NCBI RefSeq assembly: GCF_900129215.1
Contig: NZ_FQUQ01000008.1
Location: forward strand, 186,001 to 250,000
DNA from: Pedobacter caeni
GTDB lineage: Bacteria > Bacteroidota > Bacteroidia > Sphingobacteriales > Sphingobacteriaceae
Length of the DNA stretch: 64,000 nucleotides
Direction: 5' to 3'
The notes below the pieces were generated by a model. That model was not told the origin of the DNA. It saw only the letters and a program-made list of their open reading frames with translations, and searched no databases. Position 1 is the first letter of the stretch. Each line of letters begins with the position of its first letter. Both the position numbers and the translations under genes were made by a program. Positions 1 through 10,600 of the stretch are shown here, one piece after another.

Positions 1-1649
1 AGAATGGCGTCAACCCTGCCAATGGGACCTCTTGGTGTAAGAATATATCCTCTGGACCTCAATTTAGCCTGATTTAGACTATCCAAGGCTCCTTCTTCGA
101 AATAAACTTCGTCTGGCAACCATTGGTGATGGAAGCGTTTTGAGGTCACTGCCTGTTGCATATTCTGGTCAAATTCCACTACATTTAATATGGTCTGAAA
201 AACAGACGTTATTATCGTAGAACCTCCGGGAGTACCCACCACCATAAACAATTTACCTTCTTTTTCAATAATTGTTGGCGTCATAGAGCTTAACATTCTC
301 TTTCCGGGAGCAATTGCATTGGCTTCCCCCCCAACCAGGCCATACATGTTGGGTGCTCCAGGCTTTACTGAAAAATCATCCATTTCGTTATTCAACAAAA
401 ATCCTGCTCCTTTTACCACAACTGCAGACCCATAAGAACCATTTAATGTAGTAGTTACCGAAACGGCATTTCCCGCTTTATCCACAATAGAGAAGTGTGT
501 GGTTTCCTCATGTTCTTTACCTTTTACCACTCCGGCTTTAACTTCTGCACTGGCTGTTGCTTTTGCCCAGTTAAAAGTGCTCATTCTATTTTTAACGTAA
601 TCATCAGCCATCAATTCCTTCCCGGGAACAGCATAAAAATCGGGATCTCCCATATGCGTTGCCCGATCAGCATATACCCGACGCTCCGCTTCCACGATAA
701 CCTGAACAGTAGAATCGGCATTATGGCCCCATTTTTTCAGGGGATAGGGTGTCACAGATTTCAGCAATTGAATCAGCGCTATCCCTCCGCTCGAAGGAGG
801 TGGCATCGTAATGATTTTATACCCTTTATAGTTTCCGGTAATGGCCTTGCGCCATACGGCCTGATAGTTCTTCAGATCCTGAGCAGTGATGATCCCGCCA
901 CCGTGTTTCATTTCCAGCAACAAACTGTCTGCTACCGCTCCTTCATAAAACCCGGCCCTACCTTTATCACGAATCTGTTCCAAGGTGTTTGCCAACTCAT
1001 TCTGCAACAACAAATCACCCTTTATCCATTGACCTTTTTTGATCAGTGCGGTACCTAGCGGATTAAATTCTACCAATTTATCATGCAGACCATTAAACTC
1101 GGCCGCTTGTCTTTCCGAAATCGCGAATCCATTTCTGGCCAGTAAAATTGCCGGTTCCAGTAGTTCCGCCCATTTTAATTTGCCATATTTTTCATGGGCA
1201 GTTACCATTCCGGCTACAGATCCGGGAACTCCTGAAGCCAGTTGCCCATACAAACTCTTATCTACGATTGGCTGACCTGCCGAGTCCAGGTACATGTTTC
1301 TCTGCGCTGCCGCCCCTGCCTTCTCGCGAAAATCGAGTGTATTTGTCTCTCCTTCAGCAGAACGGTACACCATAAAGCCTCCGCCACCAATATTTCCGGC
1401 ATTAGGATAAACCACGGCCAAAGCAAACTGAACAGCAACCGCCGCATCAACGGCATTTCCACCCTTCTTTAAAATATCAAGGCCAACTTTTGAAGCCTCC
1501 GGACTTGCCGAGACCACCATTCCATTACGGTATTCTTCACTATTCTTTTTACCCAGCTGTCCACCTGCACATCCGGAGAACAATGCCCCGAACAGGAGGA
1601 CCAGCCCCAGCACAAATGAAATATGTCTATCCTTTATATCCTTCTGCAT
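1..1649 (-). CDS. ggt: gamma-glutamyltransferase, lipoprotein form (C-terminus outside window)
   Basis: The reading frame runs off the left edge, so the C-terminus is missing. The product should be gamma-glutamyltranspeptidase, which cleaves glutathione and other gamma-glutamyl compounds in the periplasm and matures by self-cleavage. The catalytic motif ETTHFSIVD (codons near 480-512, residue about 383) carries the nucleophile threonine, and a GGSTIIT loop follows, as in the family. The start at 1649 gives a lipoprotein-type signal: a basic N-terminus, a hydrophobic stretch and the lipobox-like LFSGC, so the protein is probably membrane anchored. The start lies inside the 3' end of the upstream acyl-CoA synthetase gene (23-base overlap in another frame), which suggests translational coupling in one operon. 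Confidence 0.88.
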   Translation of the reverse strand, partial: MQKDIKDRHISFVLGLVLLFGALFSGCAGGQLGKKNSEEYRNGMVVSASPEASKVGLDILKKGGNAVDAAVAVQFALAVVYPNAGNIGGGGFMVYRSAEGETNTLDFREKAGAAAQRNMYLDSAGQPIVDKSLYGQLASGVPGSVAGMVTAHEKYGKLKWAELLEPAILLARNGFAISERQAAEFNGLHDKLVEFNPLGTALIKKGQWIKGDLLLQNELANTLEQIRDKGRAGFYEGAVADSLLLEMKHGGGIITAQDLKNYQAVWRKAITGNYKGYKIITMPPPSSGGIALIQLLKSVTPYPLKKWGHNADSTVQVIVEAERRVYADRATHMGDPDFYAVPGKELMADDYVKNRMSTFNWAKATASAEVKAGVVKGKEHEETTHFSIVDKAGNAVSVTTTLNGSYGSAVVVKGAGFLLNNEMDDFSVKPGAPNMYGLVGGEANAIAPGKRMLSSMTPTIIEKEGKLFMVVGTPGGSTIITSVFQTILNVVEFDQNMQQAVTSKRFHHQWLPDEVYFEEGALDSLNQAKLRSRGYILTPRGPIGRVDAI

Positions 1650-3399
1650 CTGCATAAATCTTTTCTATTGTTGCGGCATTCTTTTCCAGGATGACCTTTC
1701 TTTTTAAACTAAGTTTAGGCGTCAGCTCACCATTTACAATGCTCCATTCTTTCGACAATAAAGCAATGCGTTTCACCTGTTCCCATTTTCCAAAATCTTT
1801 GACACTATAAGCCACAATTTCGTCATATTTTTTAATCACCAATGGGTTTTTGATGATCTCTTCATTGTTGGTATATGGAATTCCTTTTTTACCACACCAG
1901 CCTTTCAGGGCTTCAAAGGTGGGTACGATTAAAGCAGCAGGAAACTTCCTGTTTTCTCCCAATACCATCACCTGCTCTACCAGCGGCGATTCTTTCAGTT
2001 TATTCTCCAACATCTGAGGAGCCACATATTTTCCTCCTGCGGTTTTGAATATTTCTTTCTTTCTGTCTGTTATTTTTAAATACTTTCCTTCTATCATTTC
2101 ACCAATGTCGCCGGTATGGAACCAACCCTCGGTATCGATCGCTTCAGCAGTCAGGTCCTCACGGTTATAATAACCTTTCATGATGTTATGCCCGCGTGCT
2201 AAAACCTCCCCATCGGGAGCGATTTTAACTTCCACTCCTTCAATCACCGGTCCCACCGTTCCAAACCTGGTTTCTCCAAAACGATTGACGGTAATTACCG
2301 GAGAAGTCTCCGTTAAACCATAACCTTCCATAACCGGCATTCCGGCAGCATAAAATATTTTTGCCAGGCGGGGATTTAAAGCAGCTCCCCCTGAAACAAT
2401 CACAACGATCTGACCGCCCATTGCTTCCTGCCATTTCTTAAAAACCAGCTTCCGGGCTATTCCCAATTTAAAATTATAGAAAGCCCCATTGTTGAAATCG
2501 AATTTCTCGGCCACGGAAAGCGACCAGAAAAAGATGCCTTTTTTTATGCCGCTGAGTGCTTTTCCCTTTTCAATGATTTTATCATAAACTTTTTCCAGCA
2601 AACGGGGAACGGTAGAAAAACCATTTGGCTTCACAAACTGAATGTCGGCAACAATGGTCTCCGTACTTTCAGCATAATATACAGCTGCACCTTTATACAT
2701 GTGCAGGTACACGATCATTCTTTCAAAAATATGGGATAATGGAAGAAAACTTAAGGCTTTATCCAAACCCGGAGGCACCAATACCGAAGAGTGTTCAAAA
2801 TTTTTCACGAGGTTATTGTGTGTCAGCATCACACCTTTGGGAGTACCCGTAGTTCCTGAAGTATAGATCAGGGTTAAGATATCATCAGGAGTAACTTCTT
2901 TTCTATAGACTTCCAGATCAAGGCTGGCATTTTCTCTTCCGGCCTTTAACAGCTCTTCCCAGGAAGCAACCCCTTCAATCGGATTAAAGGAATAAATCTT
3001 TATGGAAGTATTCAGTTCATCACAAACGGGTTTTACTTTTTTATAAATTTCTTCATCGGCGACAAATACTACAGTAATCTCGGCATTAGTCAGGATAAAT
3101 TTAATGTCATGCTCTGCCAGGGTAGGATACAATGGCACCTGATAAGCGCCCAATTGTACAATAGCGAAATCGGAAATGTTCCACTCCGGTCGGTTATGGG
3201 ACATTACCGCAACCCTGGAACCTTTTGCTACACCGATACCCACCAAGCCCCGGCTCAGTGCATCGGCTGCTTCGATAATCGCTTTGGTGCTATATTTTTT
3301 CCATTCCCCCTTAATCTTACCACTTATAAACTCTTCTTTTGGAAACTTTTCTAAATTGTATTGAAGTAAATCAAATACTCGTGTGATCGTTACAGCCAT
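1627..3399 (-). CDS. long-chain fatty acid--CoA ligase (AMP-forming)
   Basis: This is a 590-residue adenylate-forming enzyme of the FadD15/long-chain acyl-CoA synthetase type. It activates fatty acids to acyl-CoA through an acyl-AMP intermediate in the cytoplasm. The P-loop motif LIYTSGTTGTPKG (about residue 175), GYGLTETSP (about 360), GWFHTGDIGE (about 425) and the hinge and C-terminal motif KEIFKTAGGKYVAPQ (about 450) appear in the standard order, and the length is normal. There is no signal peptide. A Bacteroidetes-type promoter lies 35-65 bases upstream, and the ggt gene overlaps its stop codon, so the two are likely cotranscribed. Substrate chain length cannot be read from the sequence. 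Confidence 0.93.
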   Translation of the reverse strand: MAVTITRVFDLLQYNLEKFPKEEFISGKIKGEWKKYSTKAIIEAADALSRGLVGIGVAKGSRVAVMSHNRPEWNISDFAIVQLGAYQVPLYPTLAEHDIKFILTNAEITVVFVADEEIYKKVKPVCDELNTSIKIYSFNPIEGVASWEELLKAGRENASLDLEVYRKEVTPDDILTLIYTSGTTGTPKGVMLTHNNLVKNFEHSSVLVPPGLDKALSFLPLSHIFERMIVYLHMYKGAAVYYAESTETIVADIQFVKPNGFSTVPRLLEKVYDKIIEKGKALSGIKKGIFFWSLSVAEKFDFNNGAFYNFKLGIARKLVFKKWQEAMGGQIVVIVSGGAALNPRLAKIFYAAGMPVMEGYGLTETSPVITVNRFGETRFGTVGPVIEGVEVKIAPDGEVLARGHNIMKGYYNREDLTAEAIDTEGWFHTGDIGEMIEGKYLKITDRKKEIFKTAGGKYVAPQMLENKLKESPLVEQVMVLGENRKFPAALIVPTFEALKGWCGKKGIPYTNNEEIIKNPLVIKKYDEIVAYSVKDFGKWEQVKRIALLSKEWSIVNGELTPKLSLKRKVILEKNAATIEKIYADAEGYKG

Positions 3400-3433
3400 A
3401 ACCGTGATTTTATAATTTGTACCTGGTGTTTCC

Positions 3434-3463
3434 CAAATCTAATAAATTAAATCCTCTATCAAA
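3434..3463 (-). promoter_or_regulatory. Bacteroidetes-type promoter for the acyl-CoA ligase gene
   Basis: On the minus strand a -33 type TTTG (3460-3463) is followed after 18 bases by TAGATTTG (3434-3441), which matches the Bacteroidetes -7 consensus TAnnTTTG. The ATG at 3399 is about 35 bases downstream. Assigned by consensus match only. Confidence 0.5.
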
Positions 3464-3648
3464 ACCAATTTAAATATTGGTATGTTTTCTTTCTGTAATA
3501 ATTAATTGGGATCGGTTTAGTGCTTACCAAATATTTTTTTCAGGTAAAGTCAGGCTGTAAACATCTGGTAGGAAAATCACAAAATCAAACACTTTTTATG
3601 TAAACTTATTTCAGTACAAGACACAGGCTAATATCTGGTTTTACCTAT

Positions 3649-3699
3649 ACTCGGTCTAAGCTCGGTCTATACTCGGTGCTAACTCGGTGCACACTCGGT
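3649..3699. repeat. five phased 11-bp ACTCGGT repeats
   Basis: The heptamer (A/G)CTCGGT occurs at 3649, 3660, 3671, 3682 and 3693, exactly 11 bp apart each time, with short variable spacers (cta, gcta, gcac). The period is not a multiple of three and the repeats sit in a 518-bp gene-free stretch (3400-3917), so they are non-coding. One copy per helical turn puts all five on the same DNA face, as in iterons or arrays of protein-binding sites. The rest of the 518 bp holds only the upstream promoter of the ligase gene and the leader of the barrel gene. Confidence 0.75.
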
Positions 3700-3917
3700 C
3701 AGAAGCGTGTTAAAGACGGGTAAGCAACGAGTGAATATGGGGGATAAAACAAGGCTTTCTGCAAGCTGTATTTAATCTGCTTCTTACCTCCTCAGATCGA
3801 AATAATCATCGCTTGTTTACTGGCAAAACGCTTGTTAGATCGCACATTTCTTAATTTATCGGCACAATAGTTGATAAGGTAGAAATCATCATTGAAAATT
3901 TAATAAAAACACAGATT

Positions 3918-4397
3918 ATGAAAAAATTACTTACTATTATTTGTTTAGCCGTGATTGCAACCTTTGCTTTCAATTTAAAGTCAAGCGCGCAAGGTTACGA
4001 TAATGCTATTGGTGGTCGTTTTGGCGCTGCAAATGGGGTTACTTTCAAAACTACGCTTGGTGGAAACAAAATGGTAGATATCATTGCCAACTTTAGATCG
4101 AACAGCAACTATAACTATTTCCGTGTAACCGGTTTATATGAAATCTATAACCCGATCAGCAATGCAGCAGGATTAAACTGGTATTATGGTGTGGGTGGTA
4201 CAGTAGGAACGGTTAAATACAAACCAAAAAACCAAAGTGACCTTTATTTAGGTATTGATGGTGTTTTAGGTTTGGATTACAAATTTGCTGATGCGCCAAT
4301 CAATATTTCATTAGACTGGAAACCAACCATAGGATTGGTTCCTGATACAGACTTTGATGCTTCTGGTGTTGGTCTGTCTTTACGTTATACTTTCTAA
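3918..4397 (+). CDS. small outer-membrane beta-barrel protein
   Basis: A 159-residue protein with a clear Sec signal peptide (KK start, hydrophobic core, cleavage near SSAQ-GY at residues 24-26). The mature part is made of alternating polar and aromatic beta-strands (YNYFRVTGLYEIY, LNWYYGVGGTVG, DLYLGIDGVLGLDYKF) and ends in phenylalanine (LSLRYTF), the usual signal for Bam-mediated insertion. It resembles the short 8-stranded porin-like or OmpW/OmpX-sized barrels that are common in Bacteroidota. The function is unknown. It stands alone, with a repeat array 220 bp upstream and a strong terminator directly after its stop codon. Confidence 0.75.
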   Translation: MKKLLTIICLAVIATFAFNLKSSAQGYDNAIGGRFGAANGVTFKTTLGGNKMVDIIANFRSNSNYNYFRVTGLYEIYNPISNAAGLNWYYGVGGTVGTVKYKPKNQSDLYLGIDGVLGLDYKFADAPINISLDWKPTIGLVPDTDFDASGVGLSLRYTF

Positions 4398-4412
4398 GTC
4401 GGAAGAACTCAT

Positions 4413-4458
4413 AAAAAAAGCGGGGTTAAGAATGTACATTCTTAACCCCGCTTTTTTT
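4413..4458. terminator. bidirectional intrinsic terminator
   Basis: A perfect hairpin, GCGGGGTTAAGAATG paired with its complement around a TA centre, is flanked by seven A on the left and seven T on the right. It therefore works for the barrel gene on the plus strand and for the M61 peptidase gene on the minus strand. Confidence 0.95.
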
Positions 4459-4470
4459 GTTTAGCTGAAT

Positions 4471-6258
4471 TTATATTCCCATCCAGCCTTTGCGAACCGA
4501 TACCTGCGATTCCGGAGCATTACTCTGAATCTCGGCTACCAGCTTAATATTCGGACTGGCTTTTAAAGTCAGTTTAATGTCTTTCTCTATTCCGTCTCTT
4601 CTTACTTTCACGGTGATCACATCACCAGGTTTTTTGCTGGTTACCACTGGCATACGCTCCAATGCAGCTTCCACACCTACACCATCTACACTGATCACTT
4701 CATCATTTACATTTAAGCCATCCACCCATGCAGCAGAGTTTCTCGAAACTGCAGAGATGAAGATCCTGCCTTCTGTTTTTTTAGAAGCCACACCGATATA
4801 AGGAATGTTATTGCCTTCGTTTTGATTTTTGATGCTGATTCCGGCATATCCAAAATACTTATCATATTCTACAGGATGGGTTCCGTTCACATACTTTGCC
4901 CAGAAATCAGTGAAGCTTTTGCCACTGATCTTCTCCACCATTGCTTTAAATTCCGCATCGGTATATCCTCTTTTTAAAGTTTTACCTTGCAGGTACATCG
5001 CTTTCATTACATCATCCAGGCTTTTTGCTCCTTTAGTGGCCTGTGCAATCTCCAGATCCATCAACAGTCCTACGACTTCTCCTTTGCTGTAATAAGAAAC
5101 ACCTGTGTTATTAGAGTTCTCATTCGGTCTGTAACCTTTAATCCAGGCATCATAGCTGGATTCTGCTGCAGACTGCACTTTGGCACCCGGAGTATTGGAT
5201 ACGTTAGCGACGGCAGTTACCAGACCATCCACAAATGCTTTCTGGTCTACAAAACCTGCACGCAACACCAATTTGTTCTCATAATATGAGGTAAATCCTT
5301 CTGCTACCCACAAATTGGTGGTATAGTTTTCATTGTCATAATCAAATGGACCTAAAGCAATCGGGCGCATTCTTTTCACATTCCATAAATGGAAGTATTC
5401 ATGGGCTACAAGATTTAAAAATCCAAGGTAACCCTCAGGAGTATTGTAAGCGTTGCGGGAAGCCCCTAAAACTGTAGAATTTAAGTGCTCTAAACCACCT
5501 CCACCTCTTTCAAAATTATGAACAATAAAAGTGTAATGTTTATTCGGGTTCTCTCCATATATGGCGGTTGCCTGTTCTACAACTTTAGCCATATCGACCT
5601 TTAAACGTTCTTTATCGTAGTTGCCACCACCAAACATGGCTACTTCGTGTTTTACACCTGAAGCCATGAAGTCAAAAACCTCCTGGTTTCCTACTTCGAT
5701 AGGGCTATCAAACAAGACGTCAAAGTCTGAAGCAGTATAAGTAAAAGGTTGTCCTGCCACAGGCTCCAATCCGGTAGAAACTTTATTCCATCCTTTGAAA
5801 GGAATCACTTTCACTGTACTTGGCAATTTCAATAATCCATCTGGATACATGAATATACCAGTGCTGGATAAAAATGCATGTTGTTCATCGATGAATGGGG
5901 TACGAACGGAAACTTCGAAACCATATACCCTGTATTTAATTTTTATGGCATTGGATTTAGCGGAATACACCCTCCATGCATTTTTCTTTACTTTTTCAAC
6001 TTTTACGGACTTACCACCGGCAGTCGCGCTAAAATCTTCTACACTTTTTGCAAACTCACGAACGAGGTAAGAACCTGGTGCCCATACCGGCATTTTTACG
6101 TCTACATAGTCTTTAACCAATCCGGAAATATTCATCTCCATTTCTACATAATGCGCCTGAGGCTCTTTAAAGCTCACCTCAAATCCTACTTTTACCTGCG
6201 ATCTGGCTGTCATACCTACTGATAGTAATATTACTAATCCTGCAATTGATTTTTTCAT
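4471..6258 (-). CDS. M61 family metallopeptidase with PDZ domain
   Basis: A 595-residue exported zinc peptidase of the glycyl aminopeptidase (M61) family. The signal peptide covers about residues 1-20. The N-terminal beta domain contains the family phrase VKMPVWAPGSYLVREFA (about 54-70). The zinc site HEYFH (286-290) is followed by the third ligand in WVAEGFTSYYE (Glu320). A PDZ domain occupies about 490-570 (GVASKKTEGRIFISAV, WVDGLNVNDEVISVDG). It probably acts as a periplasmic aminopeptidase with a preference for small N-terminal residues; that substrate statement is family knowledge, not seen here. It is a single gene, convergent with the barrel gene. Confidence 0.93.
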   Translation of the reverse strand: MKKSIAGLVILLSVGMTARSQVKVGFEVSFKEPQAHYVEMEMNISGLVKDYVDVKMPVWAPGSYLVREFAKSVEDFSATAGGKSVKVEKVKKNAWRVYSAKSNAIKIKYRVYGFEVSVRTPFIDEQHAFLSSTGIFMYPDGLLKLPSTVKVIPFKGWNKVSTGLEPVAGQPFTYTASDFDVLFDSPIEVGNQEVFDFMASGVKHEVAMFGGGNYDKERLKVDMAKVVEQATAIYGENPNKHYTFIVHNFERGGGGLEHLNSTVLGASRNAYNTPEGYLGFLNLVAHEYFHLWNVKRMRPIALGPFDYDNENYTTNLWVAEGFTSYYENKLVLRAGFVDQKAFVDGLVTAVANVSNTPGAKVQSAAESSYDAWIKGYRPNENSNNTGVSYYSKGEVVGLLMDLEIAQATKGAKSLDDVMKAMYLQGKTLKRGYTDAEFKAMVEKISGKSFTDFWAKYVNGTHPVEYDKYFGYAGISIKNQNEGNNIPYIGVASKKTEGRIFISAVSRNSAAWVDGLNVNDEVISVDGVGVEAALERMPVVTSKKPGDVITVKVRRDGIEKDIKLTLKASPNIKLVAEIQSNAPESQVSVRKGWMGI

Positions 6259-6531
6259 TCCTTAATGTTGTTGTTTTATTTACCCCTTCTTTTCCCCTGA
6301 TCTGGCCTTTCCCGGAACCAGCACTATTTTTTCAGTATCATAATTGTTATATTAACCTAATTAAACCAGGCTAAACTTTCTCCGTTCTTTTAAGTCATAG
6401 GTTAAAGAAGGCGCTAATTTACTTTTTACGGGCGATAAACAAATGTATAATTTATCTCTTTTCGTCGTCCTTAAAAAGAATATTAAGCTGTAACATCCTT
6501 AATACAAGCTATTACAGGCCGTATATTTAAA

Positions 6532-6539
6532 TATTTTTG
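6532..6539 (+). promoter_or_regulatory. -7 promoter box of the RND efflux operon
   Basis: TATTTTTG matches the TAnnTTTG -7 consensus and lies 28 bases before the ATG at 6567. A longer reading frame that starts with TTG at 6537 would begin inside this box, which argues for the ATG at 6567. No clear -33 TTTG is present. The rest of 6259-6531 shows no gene. Confidence 0.5.
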
Positions 6540-6566
6540 CACGTTAACTTATCCTATTCACCACAT

Positions 6567-7643
6567 ATGAAACTAAGATACATCATCTATATCCTGATCG
6601 CTCTGGGTATTGCTTATTTAATTTATTACCGGATTTCTGCCAATAAAAAAATCGCCAATGAAGGAGCCGGAATGAGCAAAGGAAAAGGTGGCCCCGGAAA
6701 GGGATTACAGGTGAATGGGATTGTGGTCAGAACAGGAGATTTTAGCAACGACCTGGAAGTTACAGGAACACTGGAAGCCAATGAATCGGTAGAACTGCAC
6801 AGCGAGGTTTCCGGACTGGTCACCAGCATCAATTTTAAAGAAGGCTCAAATGTGACCAAAGGCAGTCTACTGGTTAAAATCAATGACCGCGATATTCAGG
6901 CTCAACTTCAGGATGCTTTAACAAAACAGAAGCTCTCGGCAACCAACGAAAACCGCTCCAGACAATTGTTAGAAAAAGGCGCAATCAGTCAGGAAGAGTA
7001 CGATACTTCCCTTGCCAATCTTCAGTCTCTGAAAGCACAGGCACAACTGATCCGTGCGCAACTGGCAAAGACTTCGATCTTCGCTCCTTTTAGTGGAAAG
7101 ATTGGTTTACGCTCCATCTCTGAAGGGGTATATTTAACCCCCGCAGCGATCATTGCCAACTTATCCAGCATCAACCCATTAAAAATCAGCTTTTCTGTTC
7201 CTGAAAAATACATCGGACAAATTAAAAACGGATCAGAAGTTTCCTTCACTACAGATGGTTATTCAAAAACGTTTACCGGAAAAGTTTTTGCGATAGAGCC
7301 GGGAATCAATACCCAGACCCGGACCTTGCAGATAAAGGCCCTTGTGCCTAACCCAAATAATGAGCTCTTTCCAGGATCTTTCGCAAAGATCAAACTTGCC
7401 CTTACCACAACCAAAGATGCGATCATGATTCCAAATGAAGCCATTATTCCGGTATTAAAGGGGAAAATAGTCTTCATCAGCAAAAATGGTAAGGCGCAAC
7501 AAGTTGAAGTAGAAGCAGGAACACGGACTGCCGAAAATATTGTCATCACTTCCGGATTAAAAGTCGGCGATACCGTATTGACTACCGGTGCAATGGCCTT
7601 AAAACAGGATGCCCCTGTAAAAGTAACTGTGGTTAAAAATTAA
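6567..7643 (+). CDS. RND efflux periplasmic adaptor (membrane fusion protein)
   Basis: A 358-residue HlyD/AcrA-type adaptor that links an inner-membrane RND pump to an outer-membrane channel. It has one N-terminal membrane anchor (about residues 5-20), a biotinyl-lipoyl-like half motif (SVELHSEVSGLVTSINFKEG), a short coiled hairpin (ALTKQKLSATNENRSRQLLEKGAISQEEYDTS), the second lipoyl half (TSIFAPFSGKIGLRSISEG), then a beta-barrel and a membrane-proximal domain (AGTRTAENIVITSGLKVGD). I chose the ATG at 6567 because it starts the basic-hydrophobic anchor and lies just after the promoter box. The pump gene follows after 8 bases. The MexE/MexC-like short hairpin suggests a multidrug or detergent pump. 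Confidence 0.92.
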   Translation: MKLRYIIYILIALGIAYLIYYRISANKKIANEGAGMSKGKGGPGKGLQVNGIVVRTGDFSNDLEVTGTLEANESVELHSEVSGLVTSINFKEGSNVTKGSLLVKINDRDIQAQLQDALTKQKLSATNENRSRQLLEKGAISQEEYDTSLANLQSLKAQAQLIRAQLAKTSIFAPFSGKIGLRSISEGVYLTPAAIIANLSSINPLKISFSVPEKYIGQIKNGSEVSFTTDGYSKTFTGKVFAIEPGINTQTRTLQIKALVPNPNNELFPGSFAKIKLALTTTKDAIMIPNEAIIPVLKGKIVFISKNGKAQQVEVEAGTRTAENIVITSGLKVGDTVLTTGAMALKQDAPVKVTVVKN

Positions 7644-7651
7644 GTATCCTT

Positions 7652-10600
7652 ATGAGCATTTCAACCACCAGTATAAAAAGGCCGGTTCTGGCCATCGTGA
7701 TGAACCTGATGATCCTTCTTTTTGGTGTCATCGGTTATAATTTCCTGGGCGTCCGGGAATATCCGAATATTGACCCTACAGTCGTTTCTGTACGGACCTC
7801 TTACCCGGGAGCAAATTCAGACATCATCGAATCGCAAATTACCGAACCCCTGGAAAAATCCATTAACGGGATTGACGGGATCAGGAACATCTCCTCTTCC
7901 AGTAACCAGGGAAGCAGCAACATCACCATAGAATTTAACCTGAATAAGGACATTGATGATGCAGCGAATGATGTTCGTGATAAAGTATCACAAGCAGCAA
8001 GAAGCCTGCCTAAAGATATCGACGGAAATCCTGTGGTGAGTAAAGCAGATGCCAACTCCGATGCGGTCATCACGATGACCATCCAAAGTGATAAACGCAA
8101 TGTAATGGAGCTGAGTGATTATGCAGAGAATGTCATCGCAGACCGCCTGCAAACCATCACTGGTGTCAGTAGTGTACAGATTCAGGGTCAACGGAAATAT
8201 GCAATGAGGATCCGGATTTCACCGGATAAACTGGCCGCCTATGGATTGACTTCTCAGGATATCGTTACCGCACTCAATAATGAAAACGTGGAGCTTCCAT
8301 CCGGAAAGATCACGGGTGCAAATACAGAACTGATCGTAAAAACACTGGGAAAACTAACCAATGAGGAAGAGTTCAACAACCTTATCCTGAAAAACGACAG
8401 CGACAATGTGGTCCGTTTAAAAGATGTAGGTTATGCTGTTCTGGGTTCAGAGAACGAAGAAACCATATTAAGGGAATCAGGGAAACCCATGGTTGCTGTA
8501 GGACTTGTTCCTCAACCGGGAGCAAATTACCTGGACATCTCTAAGGAATTCGATAAAAGATTTGAGCAATTGCAGAAAGATGTCCCTAAAGACATTAAGC
8601 TGAACATCTCTTTAGATACCACTAAATTCATTAAAATGTCTGTAACGGAAGTTGCAGAGACCATTATCCTTTCCCTGATCCTGGTGATCCTGATCATTTA
8701 CCTCTTCTTCAGGGATTGGGCAATTGCCATCAGGCCTTTACTGGATATTCCGGTATCACTGATTTTCACTTTCTTTATCATGTATATTTTTGGTTTCTCC
8801 ATTAATGTATTGTCTTTACTGGCCATCGTTCTGGCCACCGGACTGGTGGTGGATGACGGGATTGTGGTGACCGAGAACATCTTTAAAAAGGTGGAAGAAG
8901 GCTACTCTCCTTTTGAGGCAGCAATCAAAGGATCTAATGAGATATTTTTTGCGGTCATTTCGATCTCTGTAACACTGGCAGCTGTATTCTTACCTGTGAT
9001 CTTTCTGGAAGGATTTGTCGGGCGACTCTTTCGGGAGTTCGGGATTGTAATTGGTGCAGCCGTGCTCATTTCGGCCTTTGTTTCCCTCACACTGACACCT
9101 ATGCTGAATGCCTACCTGATGAAAAAAACAGGGCACGAAAAATCTAAGTTCTACAACCTTACAGAACCTTATTTTGTAAAGCTGAATGATAGTTATTCAG
9201 ATAACCTGAATAAATTCCTCAATAAAAAATGGCTGTCGATTCCCATTATTGTGGTCTGCGTAGCCATGATTGCCTTGTTCTGGAAAATTTTACCAAAGGA
9301 AACGGCTCCATATGATGACCGTAGTGCAATCAATATGCGCGTGACTACACCGGAAGGTTCTTCTTTTGCCTATACGGATCGGTTCATGATGAAAATCCAG
9401 CAAATGATCAGCGATTCTATTCCGGACACAAAGGTGAACATTACCATTACTTCTCCGGGATTTGGCGGATCAGGATCAACGAACAGTGGTTTTATCAGGA
9501 TGGGATTATCTGATCCCGGCGACCGTGGCCTTACTCAGGATCAGATTGCAGCCAAGCTGACCAGAATTACCAGAAGGTATACTGAAGGAAAGGTTGTCGT
9601 TACCCAGCAACCTACGATTTCTGTAGGACGCAGAGGCGGATTACCAGTCAACTATATCATCCAGGCCCAGAACTTTGAGAAGCTGAGGGATAAAGTGCCT
9701 TTGTTTATGGACGAAGTAGCCAAAGACCCGACTTTCACCACTTCGGATGTAGACCTTAAATTCAATAAACCGGAAATCGATTTAACCATAGACAGAGATA
9801 AGGCGAAAAACCTTGGGGTCTCGGTCTCGGATATCGGGATGGCACTTCAACTGGGCTTAAGCGGCCAGCGTTTCTCCTATTTCTTTATGAATGGCAAACA
9901 ATACCAGGTGATCGGGCAATTTGAGATGAACGACCGTAAAGATCCTTTAGATCTGAGCTCTGTTTATGTAAGAAATAACAAAAACGAATTGATTCAGGTA
10001 GACAATATGGTGACGGCAAGAGAAAAAAGCAGTCCGCCGCAATTGTACAGAAACAACCGTTTTATCTCGGCAACAGTTTCTGCCGGACTGGCACCTGGCA
10101 AAAGTATCGGGGAAGGCATTGAGGCCATGGACAGAATTTCAGCCAAAATACTGGATGAGTCATTTTCTACCGATCTTGGTGGCGAGTCCAGGGATTTCCA
10201 GGAAAGTTCTTCGAATACCTTATTTGCCTTTGGGCTTGCCTTATTGCTGGTATACCTGATTCTTTCTGCACAGTTTGAGAGTTTTATAGATCCGGTGATC
10301 ATTATCCTTACGGTACCGATGGCCGTTGCAGGTGCATTTTTATCACTCTGGCTATTTGGCCAAAGCTGGAATATTTTCAGCCAGATCGGAACGATCATGC
10401 TGATCGGACTGGTAACCAAAAACGGAATTCTGATCGTAGAGTTTGCCAATCAGCTGAAGGAAACCGGAAAAAGTGTTCATGATGCCATCAGGGAAGCTTC
10501 GGTTTCCAGGCTCAGACCAATTCTGATGACCAGTCTGGCCATTGCAATTGGGGCATTGCCTATTGCCATGGCTTTAGGTGCCGCAGCAAAGAGCAGGATG

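Noticed and set aside
3649..3699. CRISPR array
   Set aside because: Repeats are only 7 bp with 4-bp spacers and no cas genes are present.
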